Origin: Silene noctiflora
Taxonomy: Eukaryota; Streptophyta; Magnoliopsida; Caryophyllales; Caryophyllaceae
Assembly (NCBI GenBank): GCA_009801015.1
Contig: VHZZ01000054.1
Location: 83,789-139,069 of the forward strand
Length of the DNA stretch: 55,281 nucleotides
Direction: 5' to 3'
The translations under genes and the position numbers were made by a program. Below are positions 36,701-49,658 of this stretch, in pieces. How positions within the stretch are numbered: the first letter of the stretch is position 1; every line of letters begins with the position of its first letter. The notes beneath the pieces were generated by a model. The model did not search any database and was not told the DNA's origin. It was given only the letters and a program-made list of their open reading frames with translations.

Positions 36701-39700
36701 TAATTTTCTTGTGAGCTAGAATGTTACGGCATCTGATCATGTGGACATGTAACTAACTTGGTCTTCTGAGCTTGCATATCCGCTGATTAATATGGGCAAA
36801 AATAACTAGATTATTTATTAACCAAAAGGGAAATGACACCCAAGTGGACAATTTGCTCCAGGCTACTTTTACGAAGAAGTATGTCAGTTTACTGCTACTG
36901 GTGAATCCACAATATAACAATCGGGTCCTCAGACACAGAAAAGGACAAAAAATGGGCATTTTTTTTTTTCCGCTAAATATGTTGCTCTGTAGTTTTTATA
37001 TAATGATAGCTTTAACTTATCAATGGGGCACTGGAAACAAAATATCTGGGTCCTCCACTTTTTTTTTTTTTAATGTTTGTCGTGACAACATTACCAGATG
37101 CTTCAAAGTCTAGATTCTAGAACCCCTGATGGTTAAACCTTGGATATCTAGAAGTCATAGCAAATATTTTAGTTTAAGAAGTTAATTGGTTGTTACTGTA
37201 ATCTACAGTTTTCTAAGTATCATCTTGCTGCTCATCATCTTTCTCCTTTATTTTTCATATGACTTTCTTCTATTTCTGTTTTCATGCAGCAAAGCAACGA
37301 CACTTGTCTTGCACATACTTTGACAGTCATCTGCAACTTGTTGTCTCAATTTGGCATATCAAGTGCTTCCAGAATACTTGGATCATCATACTCGCCTATG
37401 ACAAGCACTGAGTCATCATTAACTATCCATCAACAGTTATATGTGCTCCTGAGAAGAGCCTTGGCTAGATCAGAAAGACTAAATATGACACCGTTGGTGT
37501 CTGCCAACCATCTCGCAATGGCAAAATTTGACCTACTGGTAAGCTTTTAGATATTGTCAATTGTCGACTTTAATTTGTTCACTTGATTTGTCTGTGAATC
37601 AGCGAGTTAAAAGTCGTTACGGCCAATTCAATTATTCCAAGATGTTTTAAGTATGATTGTGACCTTCCCTAGGAGAAAAGGCACAAATAATATGGAAATA
37701 TTCCAGCCTTAGCTGTATAGACTGTAGAGCTGTTTGAGATTGCCAGCACTGCATTTTCGATTATTTACTAGCTCAAATAGTCCCCAAAGCAGATTCTTGT
37801 CATGCTAGCCATTGTTTTTACTTGAATTTAAATAAAAGGTTGCGTTATTTTCTTTGCCTTTCAATATTTATTTTGCGGGCTCTGATGAAGGTTAAAACTT
37901 TTCATGAAAACAATTGATTAAATGTTATGAAATTCCTGAATATATCACCTTCAAAGGTTGACTTATCATAGTTGTCTTATGCTTCTCTGTTCCATATTAT
38001 TCTGAGCTTGATGTCATGACTTTTTGTGATATGAAGAAGGATAAGGAGAGTTTTTTTTTTCTTTTCTTTTTGACAAATTGGAAATTGTGATTTATTAATT
38101 GACGGTCTTAATGTCACTGGGTACGAAGCGTAGCTGCAGAAGACTTCTAAATTCCTCGTTAAGTAAGAATAAACTTTTTTGTGGGATAAAACTCTAACAC
38201 AACAGCATTATTATCTCTAGTATGTTAACTTTTTTGTGTGGAGTGGAGATGTTTCTGTAATTCAATTTGAGGGTTTAACTTTGCTGCAAATGTGAATAGT
38301 TTTCTGCAGATTTATTTAGATGTTATATTTGGTGGTTAATGTGCAGCATGTGCAAAGACCTATGCTGTGCTTTGGACCTAAAGCTTCTGTTAACCTGAAG
38401 ACACGCCCACCTAGTGTTTTTCAGGTATCACAATACATTTGAATAACATTTGTGTTATGTATTTGAGTTTGTGCTCCAAACTTTCATTACTTCTGCTATT
38501 CTGTAGGAACTGAGATTAAGTTCTCATGTAATAAGTGATATTGGCAATGAAGCTTCAGAAATACCTCGTGATGGTGTTTTTGCGACTGCTTGGCTTAAGA
38601 ATTCACTGAAGACAATGAGTTCTCTAATTACAAACCCAGAAAACAGATCAGGAAACGATACTTTTGGCTTCTTTGCTCAACAAAGTTCAATCCCTGGACC
38701 TGTACTTCAGTCACTTGGTAATTCATTTCTAGTCCGTGCAACAGCTTGGGAAATGTATGGCAGGTGAGGATTTACGATGACATATTTTCCATCGTTCATT
38801 TCTTTTTCTGGCTTTTGCAGCTGTAATATGCCTGATTTTGTTTTATAAGAACTTCTATTCTAACGTGTTTGGGTTTGCAAATCTTATTATCAGTACCCCG
38901 CTTGCAAGGATAAGTGCATTAGTTTATGCTTCTTGCTGTGCTGACGCGTCAAGGTAATTGCACCAAATATGTTGTAAAAAATTATGCCAAGCTATACATA
39001 AATATTGAACATTGCTTTTCTGTTTGTTCTTAATGGATATATCAGTTTGGATAATCTTGCCTTAGCATGTATGAAGCTTGTCCAACATCTTGCAGCATTT
39101 AAGGGCTATAAGGGTGAGCTTTGTTTTAGTTGATCATATTTTTATATTAATATTACCAACTTTTTTAGCTTATTATTGGTTGGTTGTACGTATATTTGTT
39201 TAAATTAAATTTCGGCTTATAATTAACATTGTGCTATTCAGATGCGTATGCCGCTTTCAGAATAGTAGAGCAGAAGTTTGATGTTATCTCAAAATCAAGG
39301 ATCTCGCTTTTGAAGCTTCAACTTCTTCATGAGCATGCTTTACATAGGTGAATTTTGTGTAGATTAAGACCATTAAGTGGATTTTGTTTTTGTGTCTAAT
39401 TGACTAAGTTATATTATTCGTACATGCAAACTCTAGAAATCTGGATTATGACTTTTTGAGATGCTGGTTTTGTTAAGATGCACTAACAGCCAACTTTTTT
39501 TGACAGAGGACACTTAAAGCTTGCTAAACAAGTATGTGATGAGCTCGGTGCGTTGGCTTCCTCTGTGACCGGTGTTGATGACGATATAAAGACTGAAGCA
39601 AGCCTTCGTCAAGCTCGGACATTACTTGCTGCTAAACAGTTTAGCCAGGTATATTCATTCTCCTTCCAATTGTGCCGGCTTTATACTTGAAAATGTAGTT

Positions 39701-42700
39701 ACAACTTGCTATTTTTTGTTGCAAAAGAGTTGCTTGGCAGCTTAATTGTTCTTTTTTTGTCATAAACTTGCAAGTTTGAACATCCATGCTGTTTTAGCAG
39801 TTAAATGTGGCCGTCTTTTATCTAGTGTAGGAGGCACAAGGCTAATACCATACAGAGGGATGGGGGAATTTGAACTTTCTGAACTATTGTCCATAGGATC
39901 TCGTTCTCAATTTGGAGCTTCAATATAATTCAACAATTGAAACTATTGCTTTTAAAATGAATGGACCTGGATGACATTATTGACCGTTGCCGTTAATATC
40001 TACTGCAAGGCAAAGTAACTGTGATGAGATGAGTTTGTATAGGAAAAAAACTCCCCCAATCTTATTTTTATGTCCTCATGACTTTTATTGATCAGCCTAT
40101 GTCAACACTGCTGGTAGTCTGTCAAAATATGGATTAGGTACAACCTTTCAAAATAATTGTTAGAATTAAGTCCCTCCATTATGGAGTTAGATGTTTCTAA
40201 TTAAGACATAATGAGGACGAGTTTCTAAGTCACTAAAACTTACTTCTACATTGATCATGGTAATGAATATAGTTAAGTTACATGGAAGTTATAACTTGAC
40301 ATTTAGCTATAAAAGAGGGAGAAAAGCTATGTAATTTTTATCCTCATATTTGAGTGATCAATAAAATTCCTAGTGCGACTATAGTGAGGACGTAACCAAG
40401 TTGGTGAACCTCGTAAATATGGTGTCGTTATTTTTCGATTCTTATTATCTTTATTATTGTGTGAGTGACTCATACCAAAAATCCTTACAAACTGTATCAG
40501 AGCTCGGTTGGGCGGGTGAGGAAAGAGCGATCCACTAAAATTCACAATAATGGAAGAAGGCAAAATTTTATTCGATAAATTCGATGGAAAAGATTTTGCT
40601 TTCTGGAAAATGCAAATAATGGATTATTTGTATTCGAAGAATCGGCATCTTCATTTGGAAGGCACTAAGCCGGATTTCATGGAAAAGGAAGAGTGGGAAA
40701 AATTGGATGGACAAGGCTAGGTGTGGAGGATGAAAGTGATCTTTGGCAGTGAGTGTCGAAGATCCGATGGAGTCTTGGGTATTAGACTCTGGTGTATCAT
40801 TTCACGCTTCTCCAGATAAAAATTCCTTTCATAAATTTATTGGTGGAAAGTGTGGTACTGCTTACTTGGCAAATAGTAAGGCGATGCTGATTATGGGAAA
40901 AGGTGATGTTAAATTCGTACCTCGATTGGGGGTAGGTGGGAGCTAACAGATGTCATGTTCATCCTGAACTTGAAAAAGAAATTGATATCTGTTGAAAAGC
41001 TCGATGAAGCAGGCTACAAGGTTGTCTTTGAGAGAAAAGGTCCTGGAAAATAGTCAAGGAAGCTATAGTGGTAGCTCGTGGGACTAAGAGTGGAACTTTG
41101 TCACCACTGCAGGGTGTAGTGACATGAGTAGTGTAACTGTGGGAGGGATGAAGAATGAAGTTGTTTCACGAGACTTGTGGGATCCGAAAACTATGCATAG
41201 GGGGCCTTACACTAAGCACCGTGGGAGTAAAGTCGGTGGCTTGAAGGCAGAAGGTGGTCCAAGAACGCACAAGGTGAAACTGACATGCTTAAATGTGTGT
41301 GAAAATTCAAGAAGTTCTAATAAGGCAGGTAAGGGTATTTCGTTTAGGTGGGAGTGCACGCCCCGGAAAACGATGAATGAAGCCCGACAAGTATGGTTCC
41401 CGGTGGGAACAAACTTGAATGGTAAAAGAGTCGAGGTTGGGTAGTACCTTGGCTGGACTCTTGCAAGAGGCATGAGTGAACATGGTTGCATTAAGTGGAA
41501 AAGTAAAGTTTGGGTTACCTCCATAACTGTCGGGAGGTGGGAGATTGTTAGAATTAAGTCCCTCCATTATGGAGTTAGATGTTTCTAATTAAGACATAAT
41601 GAGGTGGAGTTTCTAAGTCACTAAAACTTACTTCTACATTGATCATGGTAATGAATATAGTTAAGTTACATGAAAGTTATAACTTGACATTTAGCTATAA
41701 AATAAGGAGAAAAGCTAATTCCTAGTGCGACTATAGTGAGGACGTAGCCAAGTTGGTGAACCTCGTAAATATGGCGTCGTCGTTATTTTTCGATTCTTAT
41801 TATCTTTATTATTGTGTGAGTGACTCATACCAAAAATCCCTACAATAATGATATGAAAATAATACTCTTGATAACACAAAATGTGACAAACTACATTGTA
41901 TGTCTACTTATTTTGAAGTTATTGGCCAAATTTGACATCACATGTGAATGTGCTTTAGAATAATGAAATCTTGTTAACGAGTCTAGGGATGTAGTTTGTT
42001 CGCTCAAAGTGCACATGTTAAAGATTTTAAATACTTCCTCCGTCCCGGTCATTTGTTTACCTTTTCCATTTTAGGGTGTCTCAATCGTTTGTTTACCTTT
42101 CTATATTAGGAACATTTTTTATAGGTAATTTGATCATCCAATGACACTATTGTCCACTTGTCACCCATTAACTACCATCATAAATGGTCCTCTCCTCACT
42201 CCTTGGTTTTTGTGCCAAAAGCAAAGGTAAACAAATGACCAGGACGGAGGAGTTGTAAAGCTAGAAGGGCACATGTAAGAACTAACATCTACTTGTATAG
42301 CTGTGAATTGTGATCTATGGGTGAAAAAGTTGCCAGTGACTTGAATTTGATTTTTTGCATTGCCTTTATGAAAAAAAAAGGACTGCTGTATTTAGCTGAT
42401 GTTTAGCGGCATTTCTTTGCATACTTTCATCATGCACTTGATGCCTTTGACGCTGTTATTAAATTGTCTTTATATTTGCAGAGGTATGGTTTTATATATT
42501 ATCTTTGTAGAGTTCACGTTATGGTGCTGGCCTTTGATGATGTTATTTACTTAGTCTTATTTTATCATTGTTTTTATTTCAGGCAGCACAGGTTGCACAC
42601 TCCCTGTTTTGCACATGTTACAAATTCAACCTTCAAGTGGAAAATGCCTCGGTTCTTCTATTTCTGGCTGAAACTCACAAGGTATTTTGACATGCATTTG

Positions 42701-44315
42701 AAACTAATCATTGCGTTTCTGTGATTGTCCGTGATATAGGGGCCTCAGGTATTCCTGATTCAAGTATTTTTCTAATTTAGCATATTTCTTTTTTTTTTTT
42801 TTTTTTTTCAGAAAGCGGGAAATGCTGCTCTAGGTCTTCCGTATGCACTGGCAAGCATATTGTTTTGTCAGTCTTTCAACTTGGACCTTCTAAAGGCATC
42901 TGCAACACTAACATTGGCTGAGCTCTGGCTCATGTTTGGCCCAAGTGAAGCGAAAAGGGCTCTAACCCTTCTTCATGGGGTTTTCCCAATGATTCTTGGA
43001 CACGGAGGTTTGGAACTCCGTGCACGAGCTCACATTACAGAGGCTAAATGTCGTCTTTCTGATCCAGGTTTTTCAGGTGTGTAGCTTTTCCAGTAACTGC
43101 ATAGAATATTGCAGTAACTGCATCGAAAATTGTTTCCAGTAACTGCATCACGATTGTTGTGTTTAGGTGCCATTTTGATCTTCGTGCAGTTTCTGAGCAT
43201 TCTCTTGTATTTATGCTGCGCTCTCTCTCCTCTGGTTCATGAGAGACTACTCTGTTAAAAATCTAACTGGCTACAGGGCTACACGCCTACACTCTAAGCT
43301 TAGTTTCAGTGCCGCTTGCCTGCTTCTCATTTGTGCAAAACTAAAAACCTCTCTATTTATATAGTTGTTTGTTGCTAATTTTTTGTTTTGAATACTGCTG
43401 TAGTTTGTCAAGAACCAGATGTTGTGCTCAACTCTTTGAAGGAAGCCTGTGAAGAGCTTGAACTTTTGGAAGTGAGTTCTCTTATGGTTTTTGATCTTCG
43501 TTTTCATGCACATAATGTCTTTAGGCATCATCTTGCCGTGGATATTGCAGTCGTGCATTTGACATTAACTTTTTTTTAGGATGTAGCCTTTCAATAGTTT
43601 GATAGCCGATTGTTCATCAGTCTCTTCTTTATTTTAAGTCTATATGCAATAGTTCTTTTTTTATGTGAATCAAAAGCTAAATGCGTATCTCTTGTTTGTT
43701 TACACAAAAAATAAAAATGCAAGAAAATAATTTTGACGTGCTTGGCGTAAACCCTAAGCCTACTCTGGGATACAACGCCATGACAAATATACTTTTACGA
43801 GGATAGTACAACTCTTATTCACCAATTAGCATCAACCCAAGAACCTGACTAGAGCCCCTCTTTCAAGGGATCTTAGGTAGCGATAAACAACATACATTAG
43901 GTAGTTGTGTCTGTATACTGTTTCTCTCAAGTCTCAATTACACCGCAGACATCAATGTAGGAAATACACGATATTATTAATATGAAATACATGCATACAT
44001 CTTATCCGTTCTCTCTAACTTGTACTCCGTGTGTCATTACTTCCGTTCAAAATACATGTACCAATCTTAATACATCGCATACATGTTCTTTTTAGTTATT
44101 TTATTTCTGTATACTGCAAGAATTCACCGAGTTCATAAAAGCTTGCACCTTGTTTGCAGTACCACGAGTTAGCAGCAGAGGGTTTCTATTTAATGGCGAT
44201 GGTATACGACAAGTTAGGAAAGTTACAAGAGAGGGAAATTGCTTCAGCCTGCTTCAAGAAGCATGTCACTGCTTTAAAGAACCCTCAACATTCTGATGTT
44301 CTACAGTCTATATAG
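30721..44315 (+). CDS. APC5: Anaphase-promoting complex subunit 5 (APC5)
   Basis: Scaffold (TPR) subunit of the APC/C, the ubiquitin ligase that triggers anaphase and mitotic exit in the nucleus. Exons: 30721-30897, 32353-32500, 32659-32780, 33224-33473, 34760-34931, 35018-35096, 35249-35334, 36433-36562, 36655-36687, 37290-37538, 38347-38424, 38507-38763, 38894-38953, 39046-39113, 39242-39347, 39507-39648, 42583-42681, 42812-43076, 43404-43471, 44160-44315, giving 914 aa, the usual plant length. Family landmarks are TPHKVSICILIQIYA near the N-terminus, GILGGPDSGVLEDDQ, KLAPELHRVHFLRYLN, the APC5 TPR segment KYEIALLCLGMLHVHFGHP, and LDLLKASATLTLAELWL and FPMILGHGGLELRARA near the C-terminus. 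At exon 8 the acceptor must be CTGAAG at 36432; the nearby GTGCAG would break the frame. The 2.9 kb intron after 39648 holds a Copia element and a MITE. Frame is intact throughout. Confidence 0.93.
36265..36335 (+). mobile_element. SINE 3'-end fragment (intron of APC5)
   Basis: AAGGCTGTGTATGTCCGACC, then CTCGCTTGGTGCGGGAACC and GAGGCATTGAATGTGATG, parallel the SINE tail at 8795-8860 (GGCTGCGTACATCCGACC...GCGGGAGCC...GAGGCA). Decayed; no flanking duplication identified. Confidence 0.55.
40158..41844 (+). mobile_element. Internally deleted Ty1/Copia retrotransposon in an APC5 intron
   Basis: LTRs: 40158-40489 (332 bp) and 41546-41844 (299 bp), both starting TGTTAGAATTAAG and ending TACA. They are flanked by ATAAT duplications at 40153-40157 and 41845-41849. 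The 3' LTR lacks about 35 bp present in the 5' LTR (near 40331-40367). A tRNA-type primer site (TATCAGAGCTCGG) lies just after the 5' LTR and a purine tract GGGAGGTGGGAGA just before the 3' LTR. A gag start (MEEGKILFDKFDG at 40550) runs into a stop. It is followed by a protease-like piece (SWVLDSGVSFHA, about 40773) and ILNLKKKLISVEKLDEAGY. Integrase, reverse transcriptase and RNase H are missing, so it is non-autonomous and broken. Confidence 0.93.
42034..42252. mobile_element. Stowaway-like (Mariner) MITE in an APC5 intron
   Basis: Inverted termini: CTTCCTCCGTCCCGGTCATT, then TGTTTACCTTT on the left, and CTCCTCCGTCCTGGTCATTT, then GTTTACCTTT inverted on the right, about 30 bp each. Length is 219 bp. 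TA precedes the left end, but TT follows the right end, so one copy of the TA duplication has probably mutated. Confidence 0.78.
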
Positions 44316-45759
44316 ACAAATGCACTTACAACCCAATTAGAAACGTTCAGCAGACATTCAACATATACAAGGCATTTCAAGATACAGTCTCAACAACGGT
44401 AAAATATTTTGGAAATGCACGATTTTCTCTTCTTTTGCAAGAGATGTTATTTATTGCGTATTTCTTCAATTTCCTCATTATTATTTTACCTAAAATTGAT
44501 GGATTCAAGTCATTTTTTTCTCTTTCTGTTGTTGTAGCAGCAGCATTTCTCGGTTGTATACTTGTATCCAGTCTAATTATCCGTGCTTCTTATATAAGTA
44601 GCCTTTGAGGGATTGGCGGAATGTTTTTGACTCTGCGCTTACTATCTACAGTTTTCTGACGACTTTTTTTTTTTTTTTTTTTTTTTTGGGATATTCATCG
44701 ACTCTGCGGTGGTTGTTTTCGATTGTTTACTGATTAATCCTTTCGGGTCCGACGGCAAAGAAAGAAAAGTAACCAGCACAAAAACAGTTTGCTGGGGTCA
44801 CTTTTAGCCCATTGATACAGCCCAGGCTGCGATAAATAGTCAACACTAATATCGAGGATGCACTAATAGAATGAATTCAATTTTATACGTTACATTTCTA
44901 TTACATACTTTGTATACTTGTACTTAATAAAGTGATACGTATTAAGAAAAATTAGAATAATAGGTGAGGAGTTTAGAAAAATATGTCATAATAGAGTATC
45001 CATGATTAAACAAGTAAAAAAAAAAAATGACGTGAAACAAGTTTATGATTCGAGAGTTTAGTTTTTGTTCAACTATCCTGTTTCTCGTTTCATATTTGAA
45101 ATTAACATTTTCGTCTTAAAACAGTATTCTTTGAAAGCTAACTTAGTCAAATTTTAACCGATCTGATTCCGATGACTCGTCAACCAACCTAACGCCCTAA
45201 TTGAGTCATTGATATGTACCTAAGCTCATATCAATGTAGCTTACCAAACCTTATCAATCAACACAAGAATTCACAAGATATCACATGTACCTAGACGACT
45301 ACACCATCTCATGGCTGATGGACCCCACACACCTCAAATAGATATCGAAATAATATCACCAAAATCAAAAACCTTTTTTTTTTTTTTTTTTCTTAAATAT
45401 CATTAGTATATACTCTTTGGACGGTCCACATTACACACAATCACCATTATATTATTACTCCTCTCCTCCTACCATATAACGCCATACACATACTCCCATT
45501 CCATACCTCTTCATTTCATTTCCCAATTCACTCACACTCACACTCCCTCCCTAGATCTCTCCCTTCACTCACTCTCACGCCCTCAGACTCCGTCTCGACG
45601 AGGGGATTATTCACTGTTATCGACATTTTTTTTAAAAAAACATCACTCACATTAGGACGAGGGGATTACTCACGGTTGTCGACGGTTTTTAAAAAAAAAA
45701 AAAAGAAAACAGCACTCACACTCTACTCTACTCGAATTTTTGTTTTTTTGTTTCCGAAA
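44316..45759 (+). promoter_or_regulatory. APC5 3' UTR and AGPase small-subunit promoter/leader
   Basis: The APC5 3' UTR runs to roughly 44640, before a T-run at 44667-44687. The remainder is AT-rich to about 45450. A possible TATA element (CCATATAAC, about 45472) is followed by a CT-rich leader with CACTCACACTCCCTCC and CTCTCCCTTCACTCACTCTC. The leader also has a 59 bp tandem duplication (45597-45722). No ATG lies in frame upstream of 45760 near the gene. Confidence 0.55.
45597..45722 (+). repeat. Tandem duplication, about 59 bp, in the AGPase leader
   Basis: GACGAGGGGATTATTCACTG starts at 45597 and GACGAGGGGATTACTCACGG at 45656. Both units continue with TCGAC, a T-run next to an A-run, and CACTCACA. 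The copies differ mainly in homopolymer length. The T-run/A-run pair in each could fold into a local hairpin. Confidence 0.82.
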
Positions 45760-48700
45760 ATGGCAAGCATTAATGTAATTGGAGCAATGAAAACACCTTC
45801 TTGCTCTTCTCCAATGTCGCCATTGCCTAAGCCGAATGCTCTTGGTAATGGTAATGGTTTTGCTTTCCTTTCGTCTTCGTTTTTTGGTGATAAGGTTATC
45901 GTCGATAAGACGACGTCGTTTCTTCGAAGTTCAAATTCTCAGGTTCGGAGAACTCCGATTGTTGCGGTTTCGGATTCGCAGAATTCTCAGACTTGTCTTG
46001 ATCCTGAAGCTAGTAAAGTGAGCATTCTTTACTAGTTTTTGATTTTTTAGTTACTCTAGTTCGTTTTGATTGTTTACGTTTTTCAAAATATGAGACCGAT
46101 TTTGAACAAATGAAGTAATTTTCGTCGTTTTTAGTTCTATTTGTCGGTTGCAAATCTCCTTGGACACCGTAAAATGATCACTTTTTATCATTAATAAATG
46201 GTCGTCAATAGACGGTCTTCCACAAGACCTACTGGTTTGGTAATTGATCGATTGATTGTTTTGTGAATTCTATCGTTTAATTTCTAGTATTTATTGTTTT
46301 GCTAGAAATTGAATTGTCTAATTATATCTTTGAGTAATTGAATATTTTGTTACTACTATTGCAGTGTGAATTGTGAGATTTTGCTCTCAGTTATTAGTAA
46401 TTTACTTATTCCGATCATTTGTTTACCTTTAGTTAAAATATTTCTCGCAATCGTAAAAACGTTAAACAAATGACTGATACGAAAAAGAATAATTAATAAT
46501 TAATTAATATATTATATATTATTGGAAATGGTACTATCTTTTTTAAAAAAAATTCTTGAAAATGGCGCTAGTTGATCACCATTCACCATTGCTTAACGTA
46601 ACGTGTGTCTTGAATATGGCGCCAGTTTTGACAATTTTGTTTGTTGAAGGAAAGAAAAAAGTGTGATCTAGGATTTAAGAGCTTTTTTAAATTTGTTGAT
46701 ATAAAAAAATGTGGTGTCATAGAAACGTATGTTATTCCGACACTTCACTTTGGCTGCACATCGATTCAATAATCTGACACTCTGCGACACTTTGATACTT
46801 TACTTTAGACCAAAAGTGAAAATAATCGCACAAAATAACAGTATCCAACACTTCGACACCGTTTAGTGTCTGAAACTTGTAGAGTCGTAATCGGAGTAAC
46901 ATAGTTGAAATGGCATTGCGTTGTTGCAGTTGTTTTTTGGTGGTCCTTCAATAAATCTCGAAAAGAGGTTTACTGGTTGAATTGACTTGATTACTGAATG
47001 TGTTGTGATGCAGAGTGTTTTGGGAATTATACTTGGAGGTGGTGCTGGAACCCGTCTTTACCCATTGACGAAGAAGAGAGCGAAGCCTGCTGTACCTCTT
47101 GGCGCGAACTATAGGCTCATTGACATTCCCGTGAGCAATTGTTTGAACAGCAACATTTCGAAAATTTATGTTCTTACGCAGTTCAATTCTGCGTCTCTGA
47201 ACCGACATCTGTCACGGGCATATGCTAGTAACATGGGAGGTTACAAGAATGAGGGGTTTGTAGAGGTTCTTGCAGCTCAGCAGAGCCCTGAAAACCCGAA
47301 CTGGTTTCAGGTACGGCTATGAAGATTGTCCTTACTCATATAGCATTTCCCATACGTTCCTTAACTTGTTTGCAAGGCTAAATACTCCTGGGTGACCGGT
47401 GCATTATTGATTGCAGGGTACCGCTGATGCTGTCAGGCAGTATTTGTGGCTATTTGAAGAGCACAATGTTCTGGAATACTTGATTCTTGCCGGTGACCAT
47501 TTGTACCGTATGGATTATGAAAAATTCATCCAAGCTCACAGAGAAACAGATGCAGACATCACTGTTGCTGCACTGCCGATGGATGAAGCTCGCGCGACTG
47601 CATTTGGTCTGATGAAGATAGATGAGGAGGGGAGAATTATTGAATTTGCTGAAAAACCCAAAGGAGAACAGTTGAAAGCTATGAAGGTACTGCTAGTATT
47701 TTTAGATTCATATATTTTGTTTTGTTGGTAGCTTGTATGCTCCGTCATCCTGTTTATTAATGACTCATTATTCTAATTCTTTTCTTCGAGCACATGCAGG
47801 TTGATACAACTATACTAGGTCTGGACGATGAGAGAGCTAAAGAAATGCCTTACATTGCAAGTATGGGNATATATGTTATCAGCAAAGATGTAATGTTAAA
47901 TTTGCTTCGAGATACATTTCCCGGAGCTAATGATTTTGGAAGTGAAGTGATCCCCGGCGCCACTGCCGAAGGCCTGAGAGTATGTTCAGCTCCCTCTGTC
48001 ATGTATCCAGTATCATATGCTTTATTTTCAGTTTAATTAATTATTTCTCACTAATCCAATGTAGGTGCAAGCTTATTTGTACGATGGTTACTGGGAAGAT
48101 ATTGGTACGATTGAGGCTTTCTACAATGCCAACTTGGGTATCACGAAAAAGCCAGTGCCCGATTTCAGGTATCTCCTCCCTGCAATAAGTTTCTAGTTAT
48201 ATCACAAAGTCTGAGTTGTTTCTGTCTGAAAGTTCTTTATAATAATCATGGTGCTGGGTTCTGTTTTGAAGTTTCTATGATCGTTCATCTCCGATCTATA
48301 CACAACCTCGTTATTTGCCTCCTTCAAAGATGCTCGACGCTGACATTACAGACAGCGTTATCGGTGAAGGCTGTGTGATTAAGGTAATATGTTAACAAGT
48401 GTGAAAAATTTCAAAAAAAAAATTAGTTTCAGAGTTGTGATTACAGACACCAGACTTTCTGATGCTAATTAAATGATAAATGTTCCTGTACAGAACTGCA
48501 AGATTCATCATTCTGTTATCGGTCTGCGGTCCTGTATTTCAGAGGGAGCAATCATTGAGGACACACTGTTAATGGGAGCTGATTACTATGAGGTTAGTGT
48601 AATCATTCCATTCCCCTGAAAATATAAAGAAGAGGTGAAAAGATTGAAGACAGAAAGACAGAGAATTGTTAGTTTTGTGCTTTCATGCGTTGATCCAACA

Positions 48701-49330
48701 AATTTGATATCGAGTTCAAATTAGTTGCTTTTGCTTGTGGTGCACTTGTGCTTTAGCTAACGACATATTCTACTTTCCAGACGGATGCTGACAGGAACTT
48801 CCTGACCGCTAAGGGTAGTGTAGCTATCGGAATTGGAAAGAACACGCACATAAAGAGAGCAATTATCGACAAGAATGCACGAATTGGGGACAATGTGAAG
48901 GTTAGTGAGTCGATAGCCTCATACTCCCTCCCTACCATTTCCATTATCAGCAAAATTTCTAACTTTTCTTGTGTTTACTTTCAAGTTATCTTTCTTGTTG
49001 TGACGGTATATGACAACACAAGCAATATAGCGAGATGAAGAAAAATCTTTTATCGTCATTAACGCTTGATTTGTCATCATGAAATTTAGTCTTCTACAAC
49101 TACGTGTTGTGACTCGCGAATTGCGTTGTAAAAATTGAAGTAGCTTGTCAAATTGCCTATACTTTTCTCACGTGTTCTATTTACGATTACTGTCCATACT
49201 GCTTCTACTGCAGATCATCAACACTGACAATGTACAAGAAGCCGCTAGGGAGACAGACGGGTACTTCATCAAGAGCGGCATAGTGACCATAATCAAGGAC
49301 GCTTTGATTCCAAGTGGAACCGTAATCTAA
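45760..49330 (+). CDS. APS1: ADP-glucose pyrophosphorylase small (catalytic) subunit, plastidial
   Basis: Makes ADP-glucose and pyrophosphate from glucose-1-phosphate and ATP, the committed step of starch synthesis in plastids, as a heterotetramer with large subunits. Exons: 45760-46017, 47014-47310, 47417-47686, 47800-47979, 48065-48168, 48272-48383, 48494-48592, 48781-48900, 49214-49330, giving 518 aa. The first ~70 residues are a Ser-rich transit peptide. Next comes QTCLDP with C79, matching potato Cys12 of the mature protein, which forms the redox disulfide between small subunits. The nucleotide-binding motif [18 protein letters not shown] starts near 94. D212 in [10 protein letters not shown] matches catalytic Asp145 of potato. 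FAEKPKGE is in the sugar-phosphate site, and the protein ends [18 protein letters not shown], the allosteric end. The N at 47868 is the third base of a GGN codon, so it is still glycine. Catalytic features are complete. Confidence 0.96.
46406..46484. mobile_element. Decayed Stowaway-like remnant in AGPase intron 1
   Basis: TTATTCCGATCATTTGTTTA, then CCTTT, faces an inverted GTTAAACAAATGACTGATAC about 50 bp away. These resemble the inner termini of the MITE at 42034-42252. The element is only about 80 bp, so it may be an internally deleted copy. Confidence 0.4.
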
Positions 49331-49625
49331 AACGCTGAATAGCATAAACTGTAGCAGCAAATTTCTTTTGGTACCCGCTTGAATCTCCCACTGTCAGCTT
49401 CGCCCCTCTACTCGACTAAATGTGAGTGTAAATATTCCGATATTTGCTAAGATATGATCCCAAATAAAACTTTTAGAGACAATTATGGAATGCAATTCTT
49501 TTTTCTTTTCCTATAAATGGTACCGATTTTTTTTTTTTTTTCTTTTTTTTTTTTTNTAACAAAATAAAAGTCAGCAATTCACTATTTCAATTGTAACTAC
49601 AACCATCATACAAACAACTCACCCA

Positions 49626-49658
<33 letters not shown>

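Noticed and set aside
41124..41444. 106-codon ORF in the Copia element
   Set aside because: No integrase, reverse transcriptase or RNase H motif; it lies in degenerate sequence before the 3' LTR.
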